Shown here piece after piece: positions 1-9,941 of a stretch of DNA of 64,000 bases. Under the pieces are notes generated by a model, which saw nothing but the letters and a program-made list of their open reading frames with translations, had not been told where the DNA came from and searched no databases. Position numbers and translations under genes: made by a program. Every line of letters starts with the position of its first letter. Position 1 is the stretch's first letter. Origin of the DNA: Pseudomonas brenneri (GTDB lineage Bacteria; Pseudomonadota; Gammaproteobacteria; Pseudomonadales; Pseudomonadaceae); contig NZ_VFIL01000007.1 in the NCBI RefSeq assembly GCF_007858285.1, positions 248,001 through 312,000 on the forward strand, given 5' to 3'.

Positions 1-1227
1 GGACTTGAGGAACGTCCAGGAACCCACGTCCTGATACCCCAGCTTCATCCCCTCCTCCCAATACGGCCCGCGTGGCGACGGTGCCATGCGCCACTTCGGC
101 GTACCGTCGGTATTCATCACCGGCAGCCCGGGTTTGGTCATGTCGGCGGTAAAAGCGGTATACCAGAAGATCTGCTGGGCGATATTGCCCTGGGACGGCA
201 CCGGCCCCGACTCGGAGAAGGTCATGCCCGCCGCTTCCGGTGGCGCATAGGCGCGCATCCAGTCGACATACTTCTGCGTGGCAAACACCGCGGCCGGGCC
301 GTTGGTGTCGCCGCCGCGAGTCACGCTGGAACCCACCGGATGGCAGTCCTCGACCCGGATCCCCCACTCGTCTACCGGCAAGCCATTGGGCAGGCCCTTG
401 TCGCCGCCACCCGCCATGGAGAACCAGGCATCGGTAAAGCGCCAGCCCAGGGACGGGTCTTTCTTGCCGTAGTCCATATGCCCGTAGACGCGCTTGCCGT
501 CGATTTCCTTGACGTCTTCGCTGAAGAACTTGGCGATGTCTTCATAGGCTGACCAGTTCACCGGTACGCCCAGTTCATAACCGTACTTTTCCTTGAACTT
601 GGCTTTCAGGTCAGCACGCTCGAACCAGTCAGCGCGGAACCAATAGAGGTTGGCGAACTGCTGGTCGGGCAACTGATAGATCTTGCCGTCTGGTGCGGTG
701 GTAAACGAGATGCCGATAAAGTCCTTGAGGTCCAGGGTCGGCGAGGTGAAGTCCTTGCCTTCATTGGCCATCAGGTCGGTGATGGACTCGGTCTTGCCAT
801 AACGAAAGTGCGTACCGATCAAGTCGGAGTCATTGACCCAGCCGTCATAGATATTCTTGTCGGACTGCATCTGGGTTTGCAGTTTCTCCACCACATCGCC
901 TTCCTGCAGCAGGTCGTGGGTCAGCTTGATCCCGGTGATTTCACTGAAGGCCTTGGCCAGTACCTTGGATTCGTACTCGTGGGTGGTGAGGGTTTCCGAC
1001 ACCACATTGATCTTCATCCCACGAAACGACTCGGCCGCCTTGATAAACCACTTCAACTCTTCAAGCTGCTGGGCTTGCGTCAGGGTGGACGGTTTGAACT
1101 CGCTGCCGATCCATTTTTTCGCGGCATCTTCATAGGCATCAGCCCAGGCCGCAGCACTCAAGCCGCTGAGGGCCAAGACGGCGGCCAATGAAATGCTATG
1201 TCGCAGCTTATTGTTTTTATCGAACAT
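1..1227 (-). CDS. glpV: Glycerol-type ABC transporter substrate-binding protein (3' end outside window)
   Basis: Periplasmic solute-binding protein of an ABC importer; 409 codons are visible and the C-terminus lies beyond position 1. The start at 1227 follows a strong AGGAGGT-like ribosome site and opens a signal peptide ending near AAAWA-DA (about residue 23). The body reads as an extracellular solute-binding protein family 1 member (motifs such as LLQEGDVVEKLQTQM and DGWVNDSDLIGTHFR). It is the last gene of a six-gene operon whose order (two ATPases, two permeases, a DUF2160 protein, binding protein) matches glpSTPQUV, described for glycerol uptake in Rhizobium leguminosarum. Glycerol is inferred from that order; a related polyol is possible. 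Confidence 0.8.
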   Translation of the reverse strand, partial: MFDKNNKLRHSISLAAVLALSGLSAAAWADAYEDAAKKWIGSEFKPSTLTQAQQLEELKWFIKAAESFRGMKINVVSETLTTHEYESKVLAKAFSEITGIKLTHDLLQEGDVVEKLQTQMQSDKNIYDGWVNDSDLIGTHFRYGKTESITDLMANEGKDFTSPTLDLKDFIGISFTTAPDGKIYQLPDQQFANLYWFRADWFERADLKAKFKEKYGYELGVPVNWSAYEDIAKFFSEDVKEIDGKRVYGHMDYGKKDPSLGWRFTDAWFSMAGGGDKGLPNGLPVDEWGIRVEDCHPVGSSVTRGGDTNGPAAVFATQKYVDWMRAYAPPEAAGMTFSESGPVPSQGNIAQQIFWYTAFTADMTKPGLPVMNTDGTPKWRMAPSPRGPYWEEGMKLGYQDVGSWTFLKS

Positions 1228-1276
1228 AGAGACCTCCTGGTTGATTTCAGACGGGACCGACAGATGCCCCGACCCA

Positions 1277-1376
1277 TGTAGGAGCGAGCTTGCTCGCGAA
1301 AAACCCCAAGACACCGCGTTAATCCAGACAACCTGCGTTATCGTTGACGACTTTCGCGAGCAAGCTCGCTCCTACA
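1277..1376. repeat. Paired REP-type palindrome
   Basis: Two inverted copies of TGTAGGAGCGAGCTTGCTCG face each other across about 55 bases, between the small membrane gene and the binding-protein gene of the ABC operon. This is the extragenic repeat family common in P. fluorescens. Being inside the operon, it could fold in the transcript and set different levels of binding protein and permease. Confidence 0.85.
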
Positions 1377-1393
1377 GGGGTATGGGGACCACC

Positions 1394-1669
1394 TCAGCCC
1401 CAGCGCATCACAGACAACAGCCACACCACAGACAGCGCGGACGCCACCCAGATGCTCCAGCCGGTTACGCCAATCACCAGCAGGTGCAGGTAGGCGCTCC
1501 CGAGAAGACCGATAAACAAGCGATCACCACGCGTCGTGCTGATCGGTAACAAACCGCGCCGGGGAATACTCGGCGAACGCAGCTCCCACGTGGTCATGCC
1601 CGCCAACAGCAGGGCAATCGCCGCAAAAAACAGTGCCGTCGGGGTGGTCCAGGCCATCCATTCCATCAT
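1394..1669 (-). CDS. glpU: DUF2160 small membrane protein of the glycerol ABC operon
   Basis: A 91-residue hydrophobic protein with about three membrane segments (around residues 8-25, 50-68 and 72-88). It resembles the DUF2160 family, which is found almost only inside glpSTPQUV-type operons. The start at 1669 is chosen because GAGGAAAC precedes it and it lies 7 bases after the upstream permease stop; a longer in-frame start would run into that permease. Its role is unknown; an accessory membrane subunit is the natural guess. Confidence 0.75.
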   Translation of the reverse strand: MMEWMAWTTPTALFFAAIALLLAGMTTWELRSPSIPRRGLLPISTTRGDRLFIGLLGSAYLHLLVIGVTGWSIWVASALSVVWLLSVMRWG

Positions 1670-1676
1670 CGTTTCC

Positions 1677-2477
1677 TCAGACCCGACCCAGGGCAAAGCC
1701 CTTGGCCACATGGTTGCGAACAAACCAGATCACCAGCATGCCCGGCAAAATGGTCAACACCCCGGCCGCCGCGAGCACGCCCCAATCAATGCCGGAGGCC
1801 GATACCGTACGCGTCATCACGGCGGCAATCGGCTTGGCGTTCACCGAGGTCAGCGTGCGCGCCAGCAGCAGTTCGACCCAGGAAAACATGAAGCAGAAAA
1901 ACGCTGTGACCCCGATCCCAGAGCCAATCAATGGGATAAATATCTTCACGAAGAACTTCGGAAAGCTGTAACCGTCGATGTAGGCAGTTTCGTCGATCTC
2001 TTTGGGCACCCCCGACATGAATCCCTCCAGAATCCACACCGCCAGCGGTACGTTGAACAGGCAGTGAGCCAGAGCTACCGCGATATGGGTGTCGAACAGG
2101 CCAATCGACGAATACAGCTGGAAAAACGGCAGCAGAAACACCGCCGGCGGCGCCATGCGGTTGGTCAGCAACCAGAAGAACAGGTGCTTGTCGCCCAGGA
2201 AGCGGTAGCGCGAAAACGCGTAGGCCGCCGGTAGCGCTACTGTCAGGGAAATAACCGTGTTCAGGCTTACGTAATACAACGAGTTGAGGTAGCCGGTGTA
2301 CCAACTGGGGTCGGTGAAAATCACCTTGTAGTTGGCGAAGGTGAAGTCCTGGGGAAACAGCGTCAGCCCTCCGAGGATTTCGGTGTTGCTCTTGAAGGAC
2401 ATGTTCAACAGCCAGTAGATCGGCACCAGCAGGAACAGGATGTAGATCAGCAGTGGGATGACCTTGCGCTTGCTCAT
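1677..2477 (-). CDS. glpQ: ABC transporter permease (MalG type)
   Basis: A 266-residue inner-membrane permease with six predicted helices, starting with the usual short cytoplasmic tail and first helix (ending YWLLNMSFK). A cytoplasmic EAA-type coupling loop is visible at EIDETAYIDGYSFPKFFVKI, the contact site for the ATPases. It follows the other permease by 10 bases and ends 7 bases before the DUF2160 gene, so it is co-transcribed. Family assignment is firm; the substrate is inferred from the operon. Confidence 0.85.
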   Translation of the reverse strand: MSKRKVIPLLIYILFLLVPIYWLLNMSFKSNTEILGGLTLFPQDFTFANYKVIFTDPSWYTGYLNSLYYVSLNTVISLTVALPAAYAFSRYRFLGDKHLFFWLLTNRMAPPAVFLLPFFQLYSSIGLFDTHIAVALAHCLFNVPLAVWILEGFMSGVPKEIDETAYIDGYSFPKFFVKIFIPLIGSGIGVTAFFCFMFSWVELLLARTLTSVNAKPIAAVMTRTVSASGIDWGVLAAAGVLTILPGMLVIWFVRNHVAKGFALGRV

Positions 2478-2487
2478 GTTGGCGGCC

Positions 2488-3350
<863 letters not shown>

Positions 3351-3354
<4 letters not shown>

Positions 3355-4448
3355 GGCCGCACCTCCAGCAGGTAATCGTCGGCATACACCATCAGCCATT
3401 GCGCCGGAAAACTGATCGAGGCCCGCCCCTCGGGCACCGGCTTGTCTTCGGCCAGGCGTACTTTCAACGGCGCACCGTCGAGGTTGAGCGTCATGATCTT
3501 GTAGGTGCCCAGGTCTTCGACATGCATGACGTCGGCCTGCAACGCGTCGGGATTGGGCTCGTCCCACACATGGATAAACTCTGGACGAATCCCGACCTGA
3601 AGTTTCTTGTAGGCTTTTTCCGAAATCTGACGTTGCTGCAGCTCGGACAACGCCAGGTGAGTACCGGCAAAACGCACACCACCGGCGTCAGCCTGCACCT
3701 CAATCAGATTCATCCCAGGGCTACCGATGAAATAGCCGACAAAGGTATGACTGGGGCGCTCGAACAACTCCCGCGGTGTGCCGAACTGCACAATCTGCCC
3801 GCCGTACATCACCGCAATCTTGTCGGCAAAGGTCGAGGCCTCCAACTGATCGTGGGTGACGTAGACCATGGTGATGTTGAACTGCTCGTGGATCTGCTTG
3901 AGCTTGCGCCGCAGTTTCCACTTCAGATGCGGATCGATCACTGTCAGCGGCTCATCAAACAGGATCGCCGAGACGTCATCGCGCACCAGCCCACGGCCCA
4001 TCGATACCTTCTGCTTTTCATCGGCGCTGAGGTTGCGGGCTTTTTTGCCCAACAGGTTCTGCAGGTCGAGCACCTCGGCAATTTCCTGCACCTTGCTGTG
4101 CACTTTCGCCTCGGCCATGCCCTGGTTACGCAGGGGGAATGCCAGGTTGTCGAACACCGTCATGGTGTCGTAGACCACCGGGAACTGGAACACCTGGGCG
4201 ATATTGCGTTTTTCCGGAGTCAGGTCATTCACCACCTTGCTGTCGAACAGTACCTGGCCTTCCGAAGGGCTAAGCAGGCCAGAGATGATATTGAGCAACG
4301 TCGACTTGCCACAGCCCGACGGGCCGAGCAACGCGTAGGCGCCACCCTGCTCCCAGACGTGGTTCATTTCACGAATGGCGTAGTCCTCGGGACCGGCAGG
4401 CGTAGGGCTGTAGCTATGCGCCAGGTTCTGCAAATGGATCTCGGCCAT
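3351..4448 (-). CDS. glpT: ABC transporter ATPase, second subunit (degenerate signature motif)
   Basis: A 365-residue ATPase of the sugar/polyol importer class. Walker A GPSGCGKST is at 42-50, Walker B ILFDE near 162-166 and the switch histidine in VTHDQLEA near 200; a TOBE-like C-terminal domain follows. The signature motif is aberrant: LSADEK near 140-145 instead of LSGGQ. Its start overlaps the stop of the other ATPase (TGATG). With that partner it should form an asymmetric nucleotide-binding pair: this subunit supplies a good Walker A/B/H set but a poor signature. Confidence 0.85.
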
Positions 4449-5542
4449 CAGGCAACCCTCGCGACACGGCGCCCGGGCGCCTGGACCAAGCAGCCCTGGC
4501 CATCGAACACAAACAGTTTATGGGTGGGGATATAGATCCGGATCGGCGCATCGACGTCGTATTCGTGCACCCCAGGCAGGTGCAACACCAGTAGGAAATG
4601 GTCACTGCGTACATGCAGAAAGGTTTCCGAACCACTGATCTCCGCCACTTCCACGGTCACGGCCAGTTCCAGGTCATCGTCATTGCTGGGTACCAGGCTG
4701 ATATGACTGGGGCGCACGCCAAAACGGAACTCGCCTTCACCAATCGGCCGCAGGTCCACATTCAATGGGAAGTGCACATCGTTGGCGAAGCTCACCTCGT
4801 TGCCGCTAATCCGCCCCGGCATCAGGTTGATTGGCGGTTCGGAAAACAGCTCGGCGGCCAGCACCGTTTGCGGCTGGTGATAGACCTCGGCGGCCTTGCC
4901 GCTCTGTATCACCCGGCCTTCATGGAGGATCGTGGTGGTGCCGCCCAGGGCCAGGGCTTCATTGGGCTCGGTGGTGGCGTAGATGGCGATGGTGTTGCGC
5001 GCCTTGAACAGCTCGCGCATTTCCTGACGCAGCTCTTCGCGCAATTTGTAGTCCAGGTTCACCAGAGGCTCATCAAACAGGATCAATTCGGCGTCCTTGA
5101 CCAGCGCCCGGGCCATGGCCGTTCGTTGCTGCTGGCCACCGGACAGCTCCAGGGGATGGCGTTGCAGGAACTTGTCGATGCGCAGCATCTGCGCGGTTTC
5201 CAGCACTTTGCTCTGGATCAGTTCGTTGGACACCCCGGCCTGGCGCAAGGGCGAGGCGATGTTTTCGAACACAGTCATGGTCGGGTAGTTGATGAACTGC
5301 TGGTAGACCATCGACACATTGCGCAAACGCACGGGCTTGTGGGTAACGTCCACACCGTTCATCAGGATGCGCCCATTGTCAGGCTTATCCAGGCCGGCCA
5401 TCAGACGCATCAGACTGGTCTTGCCGGACAGCGTACGGCCGAGCAGGACATTGAAGGAGCCTGCTTCGAAGCGCAGGTTGGCATCATCGATCCAGGTCTG
5501 GCCTTCGACAACGCGGGTGACATGTTCCAGGGTCAATGACAT
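4448..5542 (-). CDS. glpS: ABC transporter ATPase, first subunit (switch His missing)
   Basis: A 364-residue ATPase, first gene of the importer operon. Walker A reads GRTLSGKT at 35-42, the signature LSGGQ at 133-137 is canonical, and Walker B ILFDEP is at 154-159. The switch region reads YATTEPNEA where the family has YVTHDQxEA, so the histidine is replaced by threonine. The C-terminal region is TOBE-like. The start at 5542 is preceded by AAAAGGTCG. The operon promoter is probably the sigma-54 site at 5585-5600. Confidence 0.85.
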   Translation of the reverse strand: MSLTLEHVTRVVEGQTWIDDANLRFEAGSFNVLLGRTLSGKTSLMRLMAGLDKPDNGRILMNGVDVTHKPVRLRNVSMVYQQFINYPTMTVFENIASPLRQAGVSNELIQSKVLETAQMLRIDKFLQRHPLELSGGQQQRTAMARALVKDAELILFDEPLVNLDYKLREELRQEMRELFKARNTIAIYATTEPNEALALGGTTTILHEGRVIQSGKAAEVYHQPQTVLAAELFSEPPINLMPGRISGNEVSFANDVHFPLNVDLRPIGEGEFRFGVRPSHISLVPSNDDDLELAVTVEVAEISGSETFLHVRSDHFLLVLHLPGVHEYDVDAPIRIYIPTHKLFVFDGQGCLVQAPGRRVARVA

Positions 5543-5554
5543 GACACGACCTTT

Positions 5555-5562
5555 TTATTATT
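5555..5562 (-). promoter_or_regulatory. Crc/Hfq-type CA motif before glpS
   Basis: On the minus strand AATAATAA fits AANAANAA, the Hfq/Crc catabolite-repression motif of Pseudomonas, and it directly abuts the glpS ribosome binding site. Translation of the operon is therefore likely to be reduced when preferred carbon sources are present. Confidence 0.5.
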
Positions 5563-5584
5563 GGAATTGTTCTTCCAAGGCCAG

Positions 5585-5600
5585 AGCGAGTTTCGTGCCA
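5585..5600 (-). promoter_or_regulatory. Sigma-54 promoter of the glycerol ABC operon
   Basis: The minus strand reads TGGCACG-AAAC-TCGCT, one mismatch from TGGCACG-N4-TTGCW. GG and GC are correctly spaced for -24/-12, and the glpS start is about 43 bases downstream. The divergent gene encodes a sigma-54 activator, which supports the call. Confidence 0.8.
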
Positions 5601-5653
5601 GAAATAAAAAGCGCCTATGGTTCAATAAGTTGAGGAAAACCGCCGTTCAGCCC

Positions 5654-5733
5654 TGAACAGAAATGAACATTCGCAACTGAACAATTGAACAACCAGCGGG
5701 TTGACAATGAACAGTTCTGAACAACACTGAATA
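5654..5733. promoter_or_regulatory. TGAACA array, probable activator binding region
   Basis: TGAACA occurs at 5654, 5664, 5678, 5686, 5708 and 5718, with a variant TGAATA at 5728. Several steps are 10 bases, about one helical turn. The array sits 54-148 bases upstream of the -24 element, the usual place for an enhancer-binding activator. The assignment to the adjacent AcoR-like regulator is inference. Confidence 0.55.
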
Positions 5734-5760
5734 AGCCTCACCAACGACACAGATCGAAAT

Positions 5761-5847
5761 GTGGGAGCGGGCTTGCTCGCGATAGCGCTGGTTCAGGCAC
5801 CTGACCTGCAACTGATACACCGCTATCGCGAGCAAGCCCGCTCCCAC
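5761..5847. repeat. Paired REP-type palindrome (GTGGGAGCGGGC variant)
   Basis: Inverted copies of GTGGGAGCGGGCTTGCTCGC bound an 87-base block between the activator array and the regulator gene. It differs in its outer arms from the TGTAGGAGCGAGC variant at 1277, so two subfamilies coexist in one operon region. Confidence 0.85.
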
Positions 5848-5886
5848 AATTTGATCGCTTTTCACCGTTAGATTGCGCAAGCCCCA

Positions 5887-5894
5887 AATAACAA
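5887..5894 (+). promoter_or_regulatory. Crc/Hfq-type CA motif before the activator gene
   Basis: AATAACAA fits AANAANAA and lies just upstream of the AGAAGG ribosome site of the activator gene. Together with the motif before glpS it suggests that both activator and transporter are under carbon catabolite repression. Confidence 0.45.
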
Positions 5895-5910
5895 TAAAAA
5901 GAAGGTCTCC

Positions 5911-7722
5911 ATGGCCGAATCCTTGCCCCACGACACCATCATCCAGGACTCCTGGCGCCGCTGCCGTGCCTTTGGCCTCGATCACCAAAGCGCCCCCAGC
6001 TTCGACCAACTGCCCGCCGAGGGCATCAGCCAATTGCTGGAAAGCCAACATTCCCTGGTGCAGACCACTCACCAGGAAGTCCTGCCCTATTACGAGAACA
6101 TCCTCAGCAACTCCAATTGCCTGATCATGCTCGCCGACAACCACGGCCAGGTCCTCACCTCCTGGGGCACCCAACGCTTTATCGAGCCCAAGCTGGCACG
6201 AGGCTTCAATGCCGGGGCCAGTTGGCTGGAGCGCGCCACCGGCACCAATGCCATTGGTACCGCCCTGGCCTGCGCCCAGGCGGTGCATATCGAGCATGAC
6301 GAACACTTCCTCAAGGCCAACCGCTTCATGACCGGCTCAGCGGCGCCGATCTTTGATGCCAACCGCGAGATCATCGCGGTGCTGGATGTCTCCAGTGACA
6401 GCTACCTGCCACCCTCCCACACCCTGGGCATGGTCAAGATGATGAGCCAGACCGTGGAAAACCGGCTGATCCTCAACCTGTTTGGCGGCGAGCACTTCCA
6501 ACTGACTTTCAACACCGGCCTGAACAACCTCGACAGCCAGTGGGCCGGCCTGCTGATTTTCGATGAAAGTGGCCAGGTGCTTTCAGCCAACCGCCGTGCC
6601 GACAACCTGCTGGGCATCAGCCTGTCACGGGTGATGATCGACAGCCTGTTCAAGGTCTCGCTGCTGGAGTTGCTCAATCAGCCCGAAGGCCAGCCCTTTG
6701 CCCTACAGGCTGCGGGGCGCAACCGTTTCCAGTGCTTGCTCAAACGGCCCAAACAATCGCCGGTACAGGCCCGGATCTTTAGCGAGCCCGCCCCTGTAAC
6801 CATTGGCCTGAAGACCCTGCACTTTGGCGACAGCCGCGTGGAAAAGGCCGTGCGCCAAGCCGAACGCCTGCTGGAAAAAGATATCCCGCTGCTGATCCAC
6901 GGTGAAACCGGTGTCGGCAAGGAAGTCTTCGTCAAAGCCCTGCACCAGGCCAGCTCCCGCAGCCAACAGGCTTTTATCGCAGTCAACTGTGCGGCAATTC
7001 CTGCCGAGTTGGTGGAATCGGAGCTGTTTGGCTACGAAAAAGGCGCGTTCACCGGTGCCAACCAAAAAGGCAGCATCGGCCTGATCCGCAAGGCGGACAA
7101 AGGCACGCTGTTTCTCGATGAAATCGGTGACATGCCCCTCCCGACCCAGGCCCGGCTGCTGCGGGTATTGCAAGAGCGCTGCGTGCAACCGGTGGGCAGC
7201 AGCGAACTGTTCCCGGTGGACCTGCGCATTATCTCGGCCACCAACCGTTCACTGCGCGAGCAGGTGCAGATCGGCAGGTTTCGTGAGGATTTGTACTACC
7301 GTATCGGCGGCCTGACCCTGGAACTGCCGCCCCTGCGTGAGCGCAGCGATAAACAGGCGCTGTTCAAGCAACTATGGCAACAGCATCGCGAACCGACGCA
7401 ATGGGCCGGCCTCAGTGCTGAAGTGCTGGCGTTATTCGAGCAACACCCTTGGCCAGGCAACTTGCGCCAGGTCAGCAGTGTGATGCAGGTCGCGCTGGCC
7501 ATGGCCGAAGACCAACCAATCCGCCCGGAGCATCTGCCCGATGATTTCTTTGTCGACCTGGGCCAAGCCTCGCCTGCTACGCCATTGGTAATAGGCGATC
7601 TGGACGATATCCAGAACCTTCAGCAAAGACTGGCAGCGGTCGGCGGAAATATCTCCCACCTGGCGCGGGAGCTGGGGGTTAGCCGTAATACCTTATACAA
7701 GCGGTTACGCGCCGCTACGTAA
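5911..7722 (+). CDS. Sigma-54-dependent activator, AcoR-like (GAF-AAA+-Fis)
   Basis: A 603-residue enhancer-binding protein. An N-terminal GAF-type sensor covers roughly residues 70-190 and a PAS-like stretch 215-260. The AAA+ core has Walker A GETGVGKE at 331-338, the sigma-54 contact loop GAFTGA from 378 and Walker B GTLFLDE at 398-404. A Fis-type helix-turn-helix is at about 580-599 (NISHLARELGVSRNTLYKRL). The missing receiver domain and the GAF sensor place it in the AcoR group, which senses small molecules such as acetoin or glycerol. It is divergent from the ABC operon, which has a matching sigma-54 promoter, so it very likely controls that operon. Confidence 0.88.
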   Translation: MAESLPHDTIIQDSWRRCRAFGLDHQSAPSFDQLPAEGISQLLESQHSLVQTTHQEVLPYYENILSNSNCLIMLADNHGQVLTSWGTQRFIEPKLARGFNAGASWLERATGTNAIGTALACAQAVHIEHDEHFLKANRFMTGSAAPIFDANREIIAVLDVSSDSYLPPSHTLGMVKMMSQTVENRLILNLFGGEHFQLTFNTGLNNLDSQWAGLLIFDESGQVLSANRRADNLLGISLSRVMIDSLFKVSLLELLNQPEGQPFALQAAGRNRFQCLLKRPKQSPVQARIFSEPAPVTIGLKTLHFGDSRVEKAVRQAERLLEKDIPLLIHGETGVGKEVFVKALHQASSRSQQAFIAVNCAAIPAELVESELFGYEKGAFTGANQKGSIGLIRKADKGTLFLDEIGDMPLPTQARLLRVLQERCVQPVGSSELFPVDLRIISATNRSLREQVQIGRFREDLYYRIGGLTLELPPLRERSDKQALFKQLWQQHREPTQWAGLSAEVLALFEQHPWPGNLRQVSSVMQVALAMAEDQPIRPEHLPDDFFVDLGQASPATPLVIGDLDDIQNLQQRLAAVGGNISHLARELGVSRNTLYKRLRAAT

Positions 7723-7787
7723 CGGTAACCGACCCTACGGGCAGCCAGCCTCAGATTTATCCGACAGCGTTTTAGGGTTGCTGCTCG

Positions 7788-8020
7788 GAAGATGCCCCAA
7801 TAATCTTCGGCAGTCGCTGCAAATTCAGCGACCGGGTTTCGCAGCCCGGTTAAACTCTAGACGCACAGCGTCCACCACAAGATAACGGGCGCTTTTTTAT
7901 GCCTGATGTCATGGCGGCTGTGCGCGGGATACCTTCGGGTATGCCGGGTTCCTAGAGTCCCGGTCTGCGAACCTGCGTACAGCTGCCACCCAGGTATCGT
8001 TTCGCAGCGATGGGTAGCAG
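7788..8020 (+). ncRNA. Structured leader RNA before the DUF6124 gene
   Basis: The 322-base gap before the DUF6124 gene is filled with hairpins. Stems seen: 7788-7793/7803-7808; 7813-7819/7826-7832 (perfect 7 bp); 7831-7836/7845-7850; 7860-7864/7868-7872. A three-way junction follows: a 16-bp stem 7913-7928/7972-7987 (three G-U pairs, no mismatch) encloses a UUCG tetraloop hairpin (7929-7942) and a 6-bp hairpin (7943-7948/7959-7964). A further stem, 7983-7992/8011-8020 (9 of 10 paired), shares bases 7983-7987 with the long stem, so the two exclude each other. A regulatory leader is inferred; I do not recognise a named RNA family. Confidence 0.6.
7899..7955 (+). CDS. Possible 18-residue leader peptide ORF
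   Basis: ATG at 7899 opens an 18-codon frame ending in TAG at 7953-7955. It runs through the left arm of the long stem and into the second inner hairpin of the leader RNA. No strong ribosome site precedes it, so translation is uncertain. A ribosome on it would open the three-way junction and free the downstream hairpin, an attenuator-like arrangement. Confidence 0.25.
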   Translation: MPDVMAAVRGIPSGMPGS

Positions 8021-8044
8021 TTCCATAACTCTGGGAGCCTTGCC

Positions 8045-8404
8045 ATGATCAAACACAGCCCAAACCCGCCGTTAGACTCAACCTCGCTTCAGGCAGTTGC
8101 TCAACGAGCGATTGACTACTATCTGAACCCTCCTGCCGAAACCAAGCGGCCTACTGAAAACCACCGCCTTTTCACCGTGCGCGAAGGGTTAAATGCAGAG
8201 GTATTGTTGATCAACGCCTCGGAAGACCTTGCATCGGCTCAAGTATTGGCAACCCATTTGGCTTTTGAAGTAGACGGCACTGCACGGCGTGTGGCGCTAG
8301 GAATTTGTCGGATGCTGGAAGGAGTTGAGCTATTGGTGAACAGCGCCGTCGTTCAATGTGGAACTGAGCAAGAAAGAACAAGGCCCACTCACCATCCAGA
8401 TTAG
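8045..8404 (+). CDS. DUF6124/DUF3077 family protein
   Basis: A 119-residue protein beginning MIKHSPNPP, with the family pattern of a central YYL segment followed by NAEVLLINASEDLASA and a C-terminal LGICRMLEGVELLVNSAV. Such short proteins are frequent and often multicopy in Pseudomonas; no function is known to me. GGGAG at 8033-8037 supports the start at 8045. It stands alone behind the structured leader, which is likely to control its expression. The C-terminal tail (QCGTEQERTRPTHHPD) is polar and looks poorly ordered. Confidence 0.75.
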   Translation: MIKHSPNPPLDSTSLQAVAQRAIDYYLNPPAETKRPTENHRLFTVREGLNAEVLLINASEDLASAQVLATHLAFEVDGTARRVALGICRMLEGVELLVNSAVVQCGTEQERTRPTHHPD

Positions 8405-8421
8405 TCTGCGATAGCCCGTCC

Positions 8422-8449
8422 GCCATCGCTGGCAAGCCAGCGCCTACAG
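8422..8449. repeat. Single REP-type palindrome
   Basis: CCATCGCTGGCAAGCCAGCGCCTACAG is a lone half of the P. fluorescens extragenic repeat, with a short GCTGGC/GCCAGC stem. Confidence 0.6.
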
Positions 8450-8487
8450 TTGAGCGGTGTTGATTGGCAAAACCAGCACAAATAAAA

Positions 8488-8515
8488 ACGCCCCGAACCA
8501 GTCGGGGCGTTTTTA
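8488..8515 (-). terminator. Rho-independent terminator after cysS
   Basis: ACGCCCCGA and TCGGGGCGT pair over a 5-base loop. A-tracts and T-tracts flank both sides, so it can act in both directions. It lies 23 bases beyond the cysS stop on the minus strand. Confidence 0.85.
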
Positions 8516-8537
8516 TTCAGCTTGAAGCAATCAGCCG

Positions 8538-9920
<1,383 letters not shown>

Positions 9921-9941
9921 GATGAATCCCTTAAGACTGAA

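Noticed and set aside
1277..1376. Repeat pairs as a CRISPR array
   Set aside because: They are inverted pairs with one interval, not regularly spaced direct repeats, and no cas genes are present.
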